Below are positions 21,541 to 33,284 of a DNA stretch of 64,000 nucleotides, piece after piece. The notes below the pieces were generated by a model. It was given only the letters and a program-made list of their open reading frames with translations. It had not been told where the DNA came from and did no database searches. The DNA lies in assembly GCA_020726505.1 (NCBI GenBank), contig JAHLEZ010000015.1:930001-994000 (forward strand), in the 5' to 3' direction. Position 1 is the stretch's first letter, and every line of letters begins with the position of its first letter. Origin of the DNA: Leptodontidium sp. MPI-SDFR-AT-0119 (lineage: Eukaryota > Ascomycota > Leotiomycetes > Helotiales > Leptodontidiaceae). A program made the position numbers and the translations under genes.

Positions 21541-23735
21541 ATGTCGTCGAACATAACGCAAAAGCTGTGGTCCCACCTGCGGGACCCAGTAAGCCAATTA
21601 ATGGCATTCAAGCCATCCAGAGTCCCTGGACAATCCGCGTTCCCTCGTTCATTCTCTTCACAGAATCCAAGAAGGGCATTTTCTTGGAGTCGACCACGAG
21701 CACAACCAAACCCTTCGAGGAAATCAGTTTCCAAAAGCTTTGCTTCCTGCGGCTTTCTCTTTATCGACGTCAGCTCGTCGACGACTCCGACATCTTCTGC
21801 TTTGGCAGCATGTACTACAACTGCAGAAAAATCTCTGTATACTTCGACTAAGATACCCCGACAAACAATTTCCTCTCTGGCACAGCAAGCATGGAGGAGG
21901 GAGATCCATTCAAGCTCTCGAAGGCGGGAAAGGGGCAATGCAAGGAGGAATAAAAGCTCTGCATCGAATGAGCAAAATGCTCGGAGGCCGGTTCAGAGTG
22001 GAAACAATACTTCCAAAACTACACCCGTCACGAAGAAGACCGAGACACCCGTACCAGATTCCAAGCCGACTACATATCTTCATCTCCCTCATATGCATAG
22101 ACCAACCAAGGAGGAATTACTTGCGGCAGCAACTGGGTTTTGGTCGCGGTTAAAAGTCCGTTTCAAATGGTTCTCTATAAGAAGTTCTCGACCCTGGAAT
22201 ATCGACGACTGGAGTGCCTTCGTTTCATGGTTTGTCTTAGGGAATATTGTCTGGGTTTTAGTCGGGACCACAACATTCTTCTCCCTTGTAATATTTTCTA
22301 TCAACACCGTTGTAGCACAAGGTAAGTCTCGGAGTATCCAAGATAAGACTACAGAACTGACGTATTCATAGAAACTTTAGCCCGATGGATTGGTAATTAC
22401 CTCACCCATTCAGCGGGAGTGAAGGTCGTTTTCGAATCGGCAATTGTACCAAAATGGAAGGACGGAGTCATAACTTTTCACAATGTATTTGTTTCTAGGC
22501 GGCCGGGTCAGGGGAGAACGAAAGTTAGCAAGGGATCGTCAATGAGTGCTGCAGCAGAGGCGGCCGCAGAGAGACAAGCTGAATTAGGAGGGAGGAAAGA
22601 CGAAGAGGAAGAAGACACGAATTATACGCAATTTGATTTGACGATCGGTACCGTCAACGTCACGTTATCATTCGTAAAGTGGTGGAATGGTAAAGGTCTT
22701 TTGCGAGACGTCGAAGTAAAAGGAGTGCGAGGGGTGGTCGACAGAACTTCTGTTCACTGGGGCGGCGAGTACGTCGACCCGAAGACGTATCGACATGAGC
22801 ACCACCCAGGAGATTTTGAGATCGACTCATTCAAGATGGAGGACCTCTTAGTCACCGTTCACCAACCGAAGGGATTCAGACCATTCTCGGTAAGCATCTT
22901 CTCATGCGAACTTCCGCAATTGAGAAAACAATGGCTGTTTTACGATTTCCTTTCGGCAAACAACATGTCAGGAGCATTTGATGGATCACTCTTCACTATC
23001 CATCCTAGGCAAATGCACGGATTTGCGAATGTGCACCACGATGATGAACCAAACGGGGAAGCTAGCCCATGGAAGAAGCAGAGCCGACTTCGAATCGACG
23101 GTCTGAAGATAGACCACTTAAACCGAGGAGTTGAAGGTCCCTTCGGGTGGATCCACGAAGGAAACGTAGACATCGTAGCAGACGTGATGTTTCCAACAGA
23201 TACAGACGACAGCATCGCGAAAGTTATGTCCGATTTCTACGACCGTATGGAAGCAACCGTAACATCGAACCGTTACATGCACATCTTAGAGAATCCACGG
23301 ACAGCAGATCTCAACACGCCTGAAGAGCGAGCAGCGTATCAAGAGAAAATTAACAGAGATGACGACAAGCGCTTCCTCGTCATGGACCTCCGAGTCCACC
23401 TCAACGACGTCCGAGCCGCCGTACCCCTCTTCACTCGCGACCTGTCATATATCAACCAAGCGCTCATCCGACCTATCGTCGCATACATTAACTCTCAAAA
23501 GACTTTCATCCCCATCAACTGCCGGATTGTAAAACGTGCCAGCGAGTTCGACGGCAGCTGGACGATCTTCGACAGCGGGTTGATGGAAGACCTGTCCGCA
23601 GAGACATACGAAGCTTTCGCAAAGGACGTGGTAGATAGCCAAGCACGGCTGCGACGCTTGAAGAAAGTCGGCTTCTGGTCCATCTCGTTGGCTATTCAGG
23701 CGCTGTTTATGGGAATGGCAGGGAATGTGGCGTGA
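21541..23735 (+). CDS. mdm31: Mitochondrial distribution and morphology protein, Mdm31/Mdm32 family
   Basis: Inner-membrane protein needed for tubular mitochondria, mtDNA nucleoid position and lipid homeostasis in yeast. Exons 21541-22321 and 22372-23735; 714 residues. The N-terminal 170 residues are rich in Ser/Arg/Lys and poor in acids, fitting a matrix presequence. A hydrophobic segment near 225-262 (FVLGNIVWVLVGTTTFFSL) is the first membrane span. Downstream family blocks are KVVFESAIVPKWKDG, ITFHNVFVSRRPG, TIGTVNVTLSFVKWWNGKGL, VKGVRGVVDRT and DFEIDSFKMEDLLVTVHQP. A second hydrophobic segment ends the protein (ISLAIQALFMGMAG). I start at MSSNITQKLW because it is the first ATG of the frame. 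Mdm31 and Mdm32 are paralogues; the choice of Mdm31 is by general similarity. Confidence 0.92.
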
Positions 23736-24398
23736 TGGTAATGACTCTCCATTCACTCTTAACGAACATGTATAAAAGTTTGGTCATTTTTTGTAGACTA
23801 TGAATTTGGCGGGTTTGGCTTGTCTCGGTGTCTGGGAGGCTGATGCTACGGCTAGGCTTGGTTTTTTGGGGGATGCATATTTGGAGTCGGGGGGCGTGGG
23901 CTACATAATCACATAATTGTACCCGATATATATATAGACATGAGGATACAAAATTCACTCAAAGAAACACCAAGAGTTTATCTCAGACTGAGCAATTTGT
24001 CATGATCCATTTGCTTCGATTCCCTTTCAGTGACCGCAATGTTTCAACTCCTAGAGAGTAGTAGGGCGCCGTTGCAAAAGCACCCTCCAACGTGGGCCAA
24101 ACGCGACAGTGAACATGCTTGAAGTACCCCATGAAGTACCCGTGTAGCTTCAAAGCTCTGTAGCAGGTAACTCCTTTGCTGTCGCCCCAAAAAAATACTA
24201 GCCCGCCACGTAAGTGACCCAAGTACAAACAGACTCCGCTTTTGTCCCAACCCAGTGTCGACCCCCTATCGATATTTACAAGTAACGTATTACAAAGGAT
24301 ATAGAAGGCATCATAGACCGCAATATCAAAAGTGATCTAGCCCAATATGAGGAAAACTGCCATCCGGAACCGGATCAACTCTCTACTCATCAATCTCG
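23736..24398. terminator. 3' regions of convergent MDM31 and the checkpoint kinase
   Basis: 663 bases between two convergent stop codons. It must hold both polyadenylation regions. The small open frames inside it have no coding character. Nothing else seen. Confidence 0.5.
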
Positions 24399-26612
24399 TC
24401 AGAAACTCTTCACTCGTGCGTCATTCTTAGAATAAATCGAACCTTCATTGCCGAAGAGCTCGATGTCTCCCTTACCACCAAGGGCCATGAATTCATTCGG
24501 ATCTCTTGCCTCCGATGGTGTCTCTTCCTGCTTTGGCGCTCCAGGAATGGATTTGGGCACTCCGTTGGCATTTGTTGCAGGCACGGCGTTGTTGACTCTG
24601 TTTTGCAAGTTCTTAGCATTAGGGTTCTTGACGTACACTTTGACTGGATCTTTGGATGGTTCAATTGCAATGACCCTGGTGATCTTGACATCGTTGATAC
24701 TGCTAAGGAGGGTTCGTTCGCGCGCCAATTTGCGTTTGCTGAAGTCCAAGTTGGCAATGCCTCCTACTAGTCCATCCGTGCTGTCATTCGGGTTCAAAGG
24801 CTTTCTTGTCGTCCATGGATGGTCAAGGCAATCATCGATAGTGTATCGTTTTTCGACATCGACAGTTAGCATCCGGTCGATGAGATCTAGGGCCGGGTCT
24901 CCAACAGAATCCCAGTACGGTGACGGGTAGTCAAACCGACCAGTCTTAATCTGTTGTGTGAGGGAGTATGGATTCTCTCTCGTGTTGAGTTCATCTGAGA
25001 AGGGCGGAAATCCACATAGGCAGATGTAGAGTACCACTCCCAACGACCAAACGTCAACGGCCCTGGTATATCGACGGTGTCTCGAGTCTTCAAGAATTTC
25101 GGGAGCAACGTAACTGGGAGTTCCACATAAGGTTGTAGTGAAGGACTCCTCTCCAATGATTTTTGCTAACCCAAAATCGGCCACCTTGACATGCAAATCT
25201 TTATCCGTTAGAAGGATGTTCTCGGGTTTGATGTCTCGGTGTACTATTCCCCTCTCATGCTGCTGGTTGTTAGTGTGGTCAAGAGCAAATTCTGAGAAAC
25301 TTACAAGATACTTAACTGCCTGGAACAGCTGAATGAAGACCTTTCTTGTTTCTTCTTCCGTCAACTTTTGCTTCATGACAATCCAGTTGAATAGCTCTCC
25401 TTCTGCAGCAAGCTCCAAGACCAGATATACAGCATTGGGTTCGTCAAACGTATCCTTCAGGCATAGCAAATTGGGATGGCTCACGCCCATCAATACTGCA
25501 ATTTCTTGCTGGAGTCCTTCGGTCTTTGAGCGCTCTTCCACACCTGGTTGCTTGGTGAAGATCTTAACGGCATACCGAGTTCCAGTTGCCTTCTCAACAC
25601 ATAAGAAAACCTCTGCAAAGTGGCCCTTTCCTAGCTTCTCGAGCAAAGTGTATTGTTGCAAGAAAGCACTCGTTTCTCGGTTCTTCGGATATCGGAATAC
25701 AAATCTTGCCTTGTCCAAAACGGTGATCTCATCTTGGTCTTTGAGCTCCCGACGTTTGTTTCGTCCAATAACAGCTTCGTTGACAAAGGTCCCATTGCTC
25801 GACAGGTCCTCCACCACAGCAACTGTGTCTCCGCCCTTGTTTTCGGTAAAAATGAGGCAATGTCTATTCGAGACAATAGGATCATCGATAATTAGATCTG
25901 TAACAGTGTCAACTTGATGCCTCAGGGAGTGGCTGTAATGAACTTACCACACTCGGGATGGCGGCCTATCAGGTACCCTCCTGAGGCAATGCCATTCATC
26001 TTTGTGTCCTCATAGGCTTCTTCTTCCTTTTTGAAATCCTTGCCTTTGTCCTTGCCCTTCTTCGACTTCCGGTCCTTGCCAAAATCCTCCATCTTGCCTG
26101 GCAATGGACAAGCATTTCGCTTCTTCATGACTAAAGACTTTCCGTACTTTGCATCAAGAGGAAGTAGATATCCCCACACCCCTTCCTCCTCTTCATCCTG
26201 AACCTCCTCCGATAGCGCAGCTGTTGGGTAAACGAACTGGGAGAATGCTTGTGTGTCTTGTGGAGGGGAAGATATGCCATGTCCATCTATAAAGTTCTGG
26301 TCAATGGGTCGATGATGGAGCTGACTTGGACGACCTTCTGGAGGCGTGGCAGTTCCCTCTTTGAATGCCTCAGTTGATGAAACAGAATCTTGCTGAGTTA
26401 TTGGCGAGGGCAGGTGTTGTTTCTGCGAAACAGGTGTAGTTTGTGATTCCGATATCCGAGTTGATCGACGAGGTTTCTTCGAGGAATCGCCATTGTTCTC
26501 TTCTGCAGTTCCACCCTGGGTCACTTGTCAGCGCTGTTGCAAGCCGTCTCGACAAAAAGGTGAAACATACTCGGCCTCTTTTCAATTGACTACTCTTCTC
26601 CCGTGGAGCCAT
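24399..26612 (-). CDS. prd-4: FHA-domain checkpoint kinase, Chk2/Cds1/PRD-4 type
   Basis: DNA-damage effector kinase; in Neurospora the orthologue PRD-4 also links damage and translation stress to the clock. Exons (reverse): 26571-26612, 25948-26515, 25305-25897, 24399-25259; 687 residues. The N-terminal 110 residues carry about seven SQ/TQ sites (such as ESQTTP, VSQK, ITQQ, DTQAFSQ), an ATM/ATR target cluster. A single FHA domain follows: WGYLLPLD, IGRHPECDLIIDDPIVSNRHC, VEDLSSNGTFVN. The kinase domain (about 270-545) has GKGHFAEV, YAVKIF, HRDIKPEN, DFGLAK and SYVAPEIL; the third glycine of the loop is alanine, as in Rad53. A 57-residue Lys/Glu-rich insert lies between WGYLLPLD and YLIGRH. 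The intron at 25260-25304 is 45 nt, in frame and stop-free, so the open frame continues through it; the HERGIVHRD junction argues for splicing. Confidence 0.94.
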
Positions 26613-27479
26613 TTTGTAAGGCAGGCAAGGCAGGAGCCTAGAGGTAGGGAGCAAACTGTTTGCAGGTAGTGGGAGCCGATTAAGAGATGACTGGAAGGAG
26701 CAATGGACAGAGACCTTTCTCTGACGTCGTTATGGGTAGAATGAAGCTTAGAAAAAATAGGCCCCTCGTGCCTGTACACGGTTAAATTGAGCAAGCAGCA
26801 CTATGGCGAAGGCGAGTTCAGTTCAAGGGAATTCGTTGGAGGATGTTGGATTTGAGGTTCTTGGCGAGGTCCTGACTGGGAGGTCTTGGACTGGGGGGCA
26901 CGGGGGATTTGCTTACCCCGACTCGCCTCAACTGGAACGGCAGTTAGTTACCTAGCGACAGGAACGAATCAAGAATTGGCCAAACCCTTGCAAGTACAAA
27001 CCGTGTTGGGTCACCGAGTATGGAGATGAGCGAGAACGATAGGGAGAGAAGATATGTGTGGGTTTAATGCATTCACGAGAGTTTCGGAGAATCAGAGCAG
27101 AATGCACTTCACGTCTGAGCGATAATTCTAGCTCCAGATAGAGCAGTTCCTAGACAAGACTGGCCACTGATTGCTGATTGCTGATCAGGGACCCATCGAT
27201 ACATGTTCGAGACTACATTGTGACTATCAGGCAATAAATGAGGACCTCCCCGTTACCTCAACTTCCCCCAATTTCAAGTCTCCCCCCAGTTCCCGTGACT
27301 GTCTCCATGTGATAGTCTTGTCATCTGGGGCTCTCACAGAGGTGATGAGTGCCTGTGATGTACTTGCACCGTTTACTTAGACAATATCATGACCATGCGA
27401 TAGTGTCCAGCAATATCTGTCACTTATAAATGGCTGACTTGTTGAATAAGGACGTGCAGCCTGATAAACAACACTTGCA
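26613..27479. promoter_or_regulatory. Promoter region of the checkpoint kinase and HCNGP 3' end
   Basis: 867 bases between the kinase start and the stop of the next gene, both reading leftwards. There is no supported gene. I see no convincing clock box or damage-response element. Confidence 0.5.
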
Positions 27480-28411
27480 TCAACTGTCAAACCGAGACTT
27501 CCTCTTCGTGCCTTGAACCTGTGGTGAGTTCGACCGCCCTCTGTCTAGCCCTGCCATGACTCTCTCTGCGGCGGATTTTTGGATTGGTCTTCCTCCATTA
27601 GATGGTGTTCCGTTGCGGCTCACCGGCTCTGAAGATGGGGTTGCAGGCACAAAATCCAAGCTATCCCGTTGACCTCTCGCCTTCTCATCCTCTTTCTTCT
27701 TCAAAATCTTCTGCTGGCTCTTTGCAAGGTCCTCCTTGAACGCGTAGGCAGGAAAGCCATCAGGGTTCCACAGTTCCTTTGGTAAAGTTGTCGCATACTG
27801 ACCAGCCTCATCAATATCTGAAAAGTCCATCAGCTTTTGCATGAGACTTGGGTTCTTGAGCGCCGATGAATTCGCTAGCTTGTCGTTGAAGTGAATTCCT
27901 TTCTTCTTCAATTCAAGAAAATGCTTGAATTTGGTATTCGTGCTCTCTAGAGGCGACCCTGGAGGTGATGGCGGAATGTCATAGTTTGGAAGACTTGGAA
28001 GAGTCAAATCTCTTAAAAGAGCACGGTTTGCAGAGTATGGCGATTGAGGAGCCAGAGCCTGCTCATCCTCTTCTTCCTCTAGTAATTGAGCTCCTGGAGT
28101 GCCCACAGAAGGCCCAAGAGTTGGTCCCACTATGAGTGCCTCTGGTCCGGGGAGAGCGGGCCTTACAGTAGTTCCGTTCTCCTGAGTCTCTAGAAATATG
28201 ATCAGATATTGTGCTTAGTGATGAGGCGGGAAGACATACCTGACTTGTGACCATTTGTATAATTTTTTGAAGGCGAAGGCCTGTCCGCCTGACATTAACC
28301 GTCAGCATGTTCAAGACAGGTATTTCAATGCGGACTCACGTTTAACTTTGGAACATCAACTTCCATGTGATCCTCCTCATCACTACTTGCGTAACTGACC
28401 AATCCCGCCAT
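27480..28411 (-). CDS. HCNGP-like (SAP30BP) transcription/splicing regulator
   Basis: Exons (reverse): 28340-28411, 28240-28288, 27480-28189; 276 residues. The N-terminus MAGLVSYASSDEED is the typical start of this family. The HCNGP domain lies near residues 110-200: STNTKFKHFLELKKKGIHFNDKLANSSALKNPS, LMDFSDIDEAGQYATTLP, then LWNPDGFPAYAFKEDLAKSQ. Human SAP30BP works in transcriptional repression and in splicing of short introns, which would suit this short-intron genome, but that role is inferred here. The C-terminus is basic and Ser-rich (TKRKSRFDS), likely nuclear. The middle has an acidic LLEEEEDEQ patch. It diverges from PRE4 over 252 bp. Confidence 0.9.
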
Positions 28412-28663
28412 TTTCGATTTTGGTTGAGAATAATAGGAAGTTGAGAGGTGTGAATTTCCTTGAGGTCAAAGTTCTAGGTTGTTCGGCCTGAGGCGCGTCA
28501 ATCACATTTCCAGGTTGGCGCAAGCGAGTGGAGCTTCGCGTCGCTGCTGGTACCTGGGGAGCTTGAGCTTCAGACAACACCAACCCAACTCAGAATCATC
28601 TCTCTCTAACATCTTCCCTCCACGAACTTCTCTCAACCCCAGATACCCACAGAACCCTTCACC
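28412..28663. promoter_or_regulatory. Shared divergent promoter HCNGP-like / PRE4
   Basis: 252 bases between two start codons read head to head. This is the second proteasome beta gene in the window that sits on a short two-way promoter. No perfect GGTGGCAAA element was seen on either strand. Confidence 0.7.
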
Positions 28664-29609
28664 ATGAATCATCTTCCGCAAGCTTGGGGACGTGTAAGTG
28701 ATACCCTCCAAGGAGCCTTCAACTTAGTCGCTGACTGCAATGGAATAGCCCAGAGACGATGTTTACGGTGCTTATGATGGATCATACCTCCAAAGCAATG
28801 GCCCAAATCAACACACACAGTCCCCTGTCGTTACCGGTACTTCAGTTCTGGCCATAAAGTTCAAGGACGGTGTTGTGATCGCTGCAGATAATCTGGGTAT
28901 GTGATTCCTAACTGAGCCTTGAAGCCTAGCATGCTGACAACTTCCCCCGAATAGCTTCATACGGTTCCCTCGCACGATTCACGGACGTAAAGCGTCTACG
29001 CGTATTTGCAGAGACGACCGTGGTTGGCTTTGGCGGAGATGTTTCAGACATGCAATACCTAGACCGACTCCTCAGCTCCTTAGATACCGAAGAGGCTTAC
29101 GGAACCGCTGGTCACACCTTGAACGCAAACAACCTCCACACATACCTCACCAAAGTCTTCTACAAGCGCCGGTCCGACTTCAACCCATTGTGGAATCAGG
29201 TTCTGGTTGCTGGTATGGATGGAGAGGGTAAGCCTTTCCTGGCAAGCACTGATTTGCTGGGAACTGCATTCAGCTCGCCCAGTTTGGCAACAGGATATGG
29301 TGCGCACTTGGCCCAACCACTCATGAGAAAGATTGCACCGGATGAGGAGGCTGCGTCGAAGTTGTCCAAGGAGAAGGCGGTGGAGGCAGTCAAGGAGAGC
29401 ATGAAGGTGTTGTACTACAGAGATGCGAGGAGTTTGGACAAATACTCCATCGCAGTGGTTACGAAGGATGGTATTGAGCTGAAGGAGAACGAGAAGCTGG
29501 AGAACCAGAGCTGGGCGTTGTAAGTTGTCCTTGGTCCCTTTCTTGAAGCCAGAACTAACAGAATTTCAGTGCGGATCAAATCCGGGGCTACGGAACGCAA
29601 GTCAACTGA
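28664..29609 (+). CDS. pre4: 20S proteasome subunit beta type-7 (PRE4 / PSMB4 family)
   Basis: Non-catalytic beta7 subunit of the 20S core; its C-terminal arm clamps the two half-particles in yeast. Exons 28664-28693, 28749-28896, 28955-29519, 29570-29609; 260 residues. Family blocks: [96 protein letters not shown] is the processing-site region, but the active-site set is incomplete, as in all beta7 subunits. The first exon is 30 nt ([10 protein letters not shown]) and the last adds 13 codons ([12 protein letters not shown] after F), matching the extended C-terminal arm. All four junctions keep frame. Confidence 0.96.
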
Positions 29610-30606
29610 GATGCTTTGGGCATTTGCACTGTACTATTAGCGGATATTCGGCATGAGATATGAATAAAAGGCCTGTCTTATGATGGCGGGTTTCTATCAA
29701 TGCACACTCTCTTGACCATACCATGGTCGCCTGTTTCCCAAAGACATATTTGAAGCTCAGCCCAACCCGTCAAGTACCAGTCAGTCGGTAGCAGCTACGA
29801 TTTGAGGATAATGAAGCTCACTCTTCGCAATGAACCTATCCGCTTTGTCCAGGGACTTCAGGACCATAGTGATCCGTGCTAGTGTTGGTGGTTTGAAGCT
29901 TTTGAATTAAATTCCAAAATATTCTCTGCGAATCCCAACGCAAATTCCATTCTTCAAGGGGTACACTCGTATGCTCTGCCAGGCCAGCCATTTCATCTCG
30001 TCTGCCAAAGTTCACTCGTCAGGTACTTGGGGACATTGGGTTATTCAAAGGTGACATGTTAATGCAGCTGGTAAAATCTGTGTCAAAGCGAGACTCACCT
30101 GGAGTATGATATAATTGTTAGCAAATTATATACATATGAATGTAGCGGATATTATCAACTATTCAAAGTACAGCTAGACATGTCATTTGAAGTGGCGGCG
30201 TGATAATCAGTTCCATTATTGACATCGCCACGAAAGACCCCTAGAAAAAGATTCTTAGTCAGCAAGCCAACATCACTCACTCCCTCCTGTTCCTGAATCA
30301 AGGAGCAACCCCTGTACCGTCCGAGCAATCTGTATCATGGTTCGGCTCATAATTCTTTAATCTTTATTGATCTTCAATCCTACACTCTAATTCATCTCCA
30401 AGCTCCCTATTCCCAAATGCCAATGCGCAGACCGAATTCCATCTCCCAGGAACGCCTCACATCTTCAGCAACCTCGCAGTAACAGACCCAAAGGATTTCC
30501 AGTTCACCGACCACAAGCCGAACTACCCAAACCTCCCCGCCCCTTGAATGTCCGGGCTCAGAGCCTCCAGCAAACATAGTAGTAGGAGGTGTAATAGGTG
30601 ACTGGT
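29610..30606. promoter_or_regulatory. Intergenic and possible 5' exon region of the next kinase
   Basis: About 1 kb between PRE4 and the kinase. A short frame from ATG 30417 (MPMRRPNSISQERLTSS) resembles the Ser/Arg-rich N-terminus such kinases often have, but I could not join it in frame to the kinase exons with good splice sites. No other feature seen. Confidence 0.4.
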
Positions 30607-33284
30607 ATGCAGACGGCAAGGCTCAAGGCTGAATCGCAAGGTCGGAAAGCAAAGGTACACCCCCTCCGCATGATTTCCCAGAGGTCTCTCTCTGGTGGCG
30701 ATTATTCTGGCAAAAGCGCAATGCTAACAACATCTCTACCAGCTTGCCAATTCATACCATGAGTTACTGGAGTACGTTACAAGCTTCAGACGGGACGAAG
30801 CTATATGCGCTAACATACTGCCTCGTCCAGAGAGTTCTCGTCGAAAGACCTTCGATCAGTCGGAAACTACACACTTGGACGTTTGATTGGGAAGGGATCT
30901 TTTGGGAAGGTTTATCTGGCAACACACAAGCTCACAAATGGTTCCAAAGTATGTTCAGTGGAAGAGAGTGAGACATGGGTGTAGCGGTCTGACGGGATCT
31001 TGCAGGTTGTTCTCAAGTCTGCCAACAAGGATGATTCTAACCTCGCCCGCGAAATCCACCATCACCGACAATTTATACACCCTCATATCGCCCGGCTATA
31101 CGAAGTCATAGTAACAGAGACATTGGTGTGGCTTGTGTTGGAATATTGTCCAGGTAGGAGAGTCCGGAGCCTCCGGCCAGCACTTGCTAACATGTTGGAC
31201 TGTAAGGTGACGAATTATACAACTACCTCTTGAATCATGGAGCTTTACCAGTAGAAAAGGTCCAGAAGATATTCACTCAGCTCGTTGGGGCAGTAACACA
31301 CGTTCATAACTCGCAGTGTGTTCATAGGGACTTGAAGCTCGAAAACATCCTCCTGGACAAGCACGAGAATGTCAAGCTATGTGACTTCGGATTCACGCGG
31401 GAATATGAAGGGAAAGCCAGCTATTTACAGACATTCTGCGGTACGATATGTTACTCCGCGCCGGAAATGCTGAAGGGGGAGAAGTACGCTGGCGAGAAAG
31501 TCGACGTTTGGAGTTTAGGGGTTATTCTCTACGCTCTTCTGAGCGGCGAATTGCCTTTCGACGAGGATGATGACAATGCTACGAGGACCAAGATTTTAAC
31601 CACGGAACCAAAGTGGCCAGACCACTTCCCACCAGATGCTCGATCTTTACTGGGCTCCTTACTTTCCAAACGACCTTTACTTCGTCCGTCTTTGGGCGAT
31701 ATTCTGGCCCACCCTTTCTTAGCGGATAATGCACCTGCTCAACAAGTCATTTTGAAACTTCAACAACCACCACCTTTTACTACGCCTCTGGAGAAGGAGA
31801 CACTCGAACGTATGCGCAGCGCCGGAGTCGATATTGACCAAGTAATTGAGAATGTCCTAGCGCGGCGATGCGATCCTCTGGCAGGCTGGTGGACACTTCT
31901 AATTGAGAAAGAGCAGCGCAAGGCAGCCCGGAGAGAACGCAAGAGAAAAGAAAGAGAAGCTGAAGCCCGGGTCTCAAGGAGACTAAGTGGCGCAAGTAGT
32001 CGTCTGGAGCGAATGGCCCCGACTCTAACAGGTGTTGACGAAGAAGGACATGAGCTCAAGCTAAGCGACCCACCTAGGAGTAGAGGTAGAAAGGAGAGAA
32101 GGAGTGCCCATTACCCAGATCTTGTTCTTACAGACCTTCCTGGACTACCGGAAAATTCCAAACTCGATTCTCCAGATGCTCCTCCGCCGATTGAGAAGGA
32201 TTCAATACGTTCAGCAAGTTCTTCGCGGCATCGTCGTCCAATACCGCCCCCAAAGGAAGGTGTTCTGAGAAGCGCAAGGTCTAGAGGGAGTACATTACAG
32301 CTAGTAACGTCAAATCATGATCTTCTGGCTCCACCGGCCAACGGCAACTCTCCAAGGCCACCGCGGAAGAAACACCAGCATGCTTTCATAAACCAGCTTG
32401 CTAATTGGAAACACTGGCTTCTTGACTCTGCCAAACGTGCCAAGTCACCTGGGAAAAGAATGACGAGGTCAACGCCTGACCTTCTCCAAAAGTCAACAAA
32501 CAGCTCAAGAGCTGGGGGGAAGGATCCAAGCCCGAGGCCCGCAACTTCAAAGACACCTCCTGCTATAAGACCGGCTTTGGTACCAGGAGCTCAGTCACAC
32601 CCACCAATTGCACGGATATACACCACTCCAAATAACAAGCGCCACTCCCTCTCCCCATCTCCTTTAACGCCCCGGTCAACCTTCCGTCGGTCTAGTACAG
32701 GTCTCCGAGGACGCAAATCCACGTCTTCATCCGTGTCCTCCATCCGCAGCATCCACCACCATCATCACAGCCACTCCAAAGCCTCATCCACCTCCTCCAA
32801 CGGCTCTGGATCCATCTCCATGAGCAAAGTTCCTCTCCCGACCCGAAGTCCACACCACTCTGTCAAAGTCCTCCCTGCAACCCCCACAACAGGCAGCTTC
32901 CCATCCAACATCCGCGTCGTCCGCCAAACTCCAATATCAACCTTCAATGAAGGGCCATGGGGCAACTCCAACCACGGCTTTGGATCAAACAACACAGGCG
33001 GTCTCGTCTTCGCCAAACGGAAGAAGAACCTCTTCAAGGGCCCCATGCTGAACACCTCATCACCCAGCCCAGCAGGAAGCGGGGGCGGCCACGCCAGGAC
33101 AGGCAGCAACAGTCGCAGTGCGAGCGTAGTCGGCAAGCGAAGCGGCGAGATCATTGAAGAGGAAGACGAGGATGAAGTCGAGGAGGTTGAAGCCTTTAGT
33201 CCCATCACGGGACCTGGAGAGATCGAAGAAGTGTTCCCTGCTGGAGAAACGCCGGGGAATAAGGAGCCTTTGAAATTCAACTAA
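30607..33284 (+). CDS. CAMK-family Ser/Thr protein kinase (fungal Kin4/YPL150W-like group)
   Basis: Exons 30607-30654, 30743-30771, 30831-30948, 31006-31153, 31207-33284; 806 residues from the provisional start. A conserved lead (KLANSYHELLEEFSSKDL) precedes the kinase domain (about 37-300): GNYTLGRLIGKGSFGKVY, VVLKSANKDD, EYCPGDELYNYLLNHG, HRDLKLEN, DFGFTR, CYSAPEML, VDVWSLGVILYALLSGELPF. All catalytic residues are present. The C-terminal 500 residues are disordered, basic and Ser/Pro-rich, with a His run (HHHHHSHS) and an acidic end (EEEDEDEVEEVE). One exon is only 29 nt; it is needed to join LANSYHEL to LEEFSSKD. An in-frame stop (30595-30597) precedes the ATG at 30607, but an upstream exon may exist. 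The substrate is unknown; Snf1-related kinases are the nearest broad group. Confidence 0.87.
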
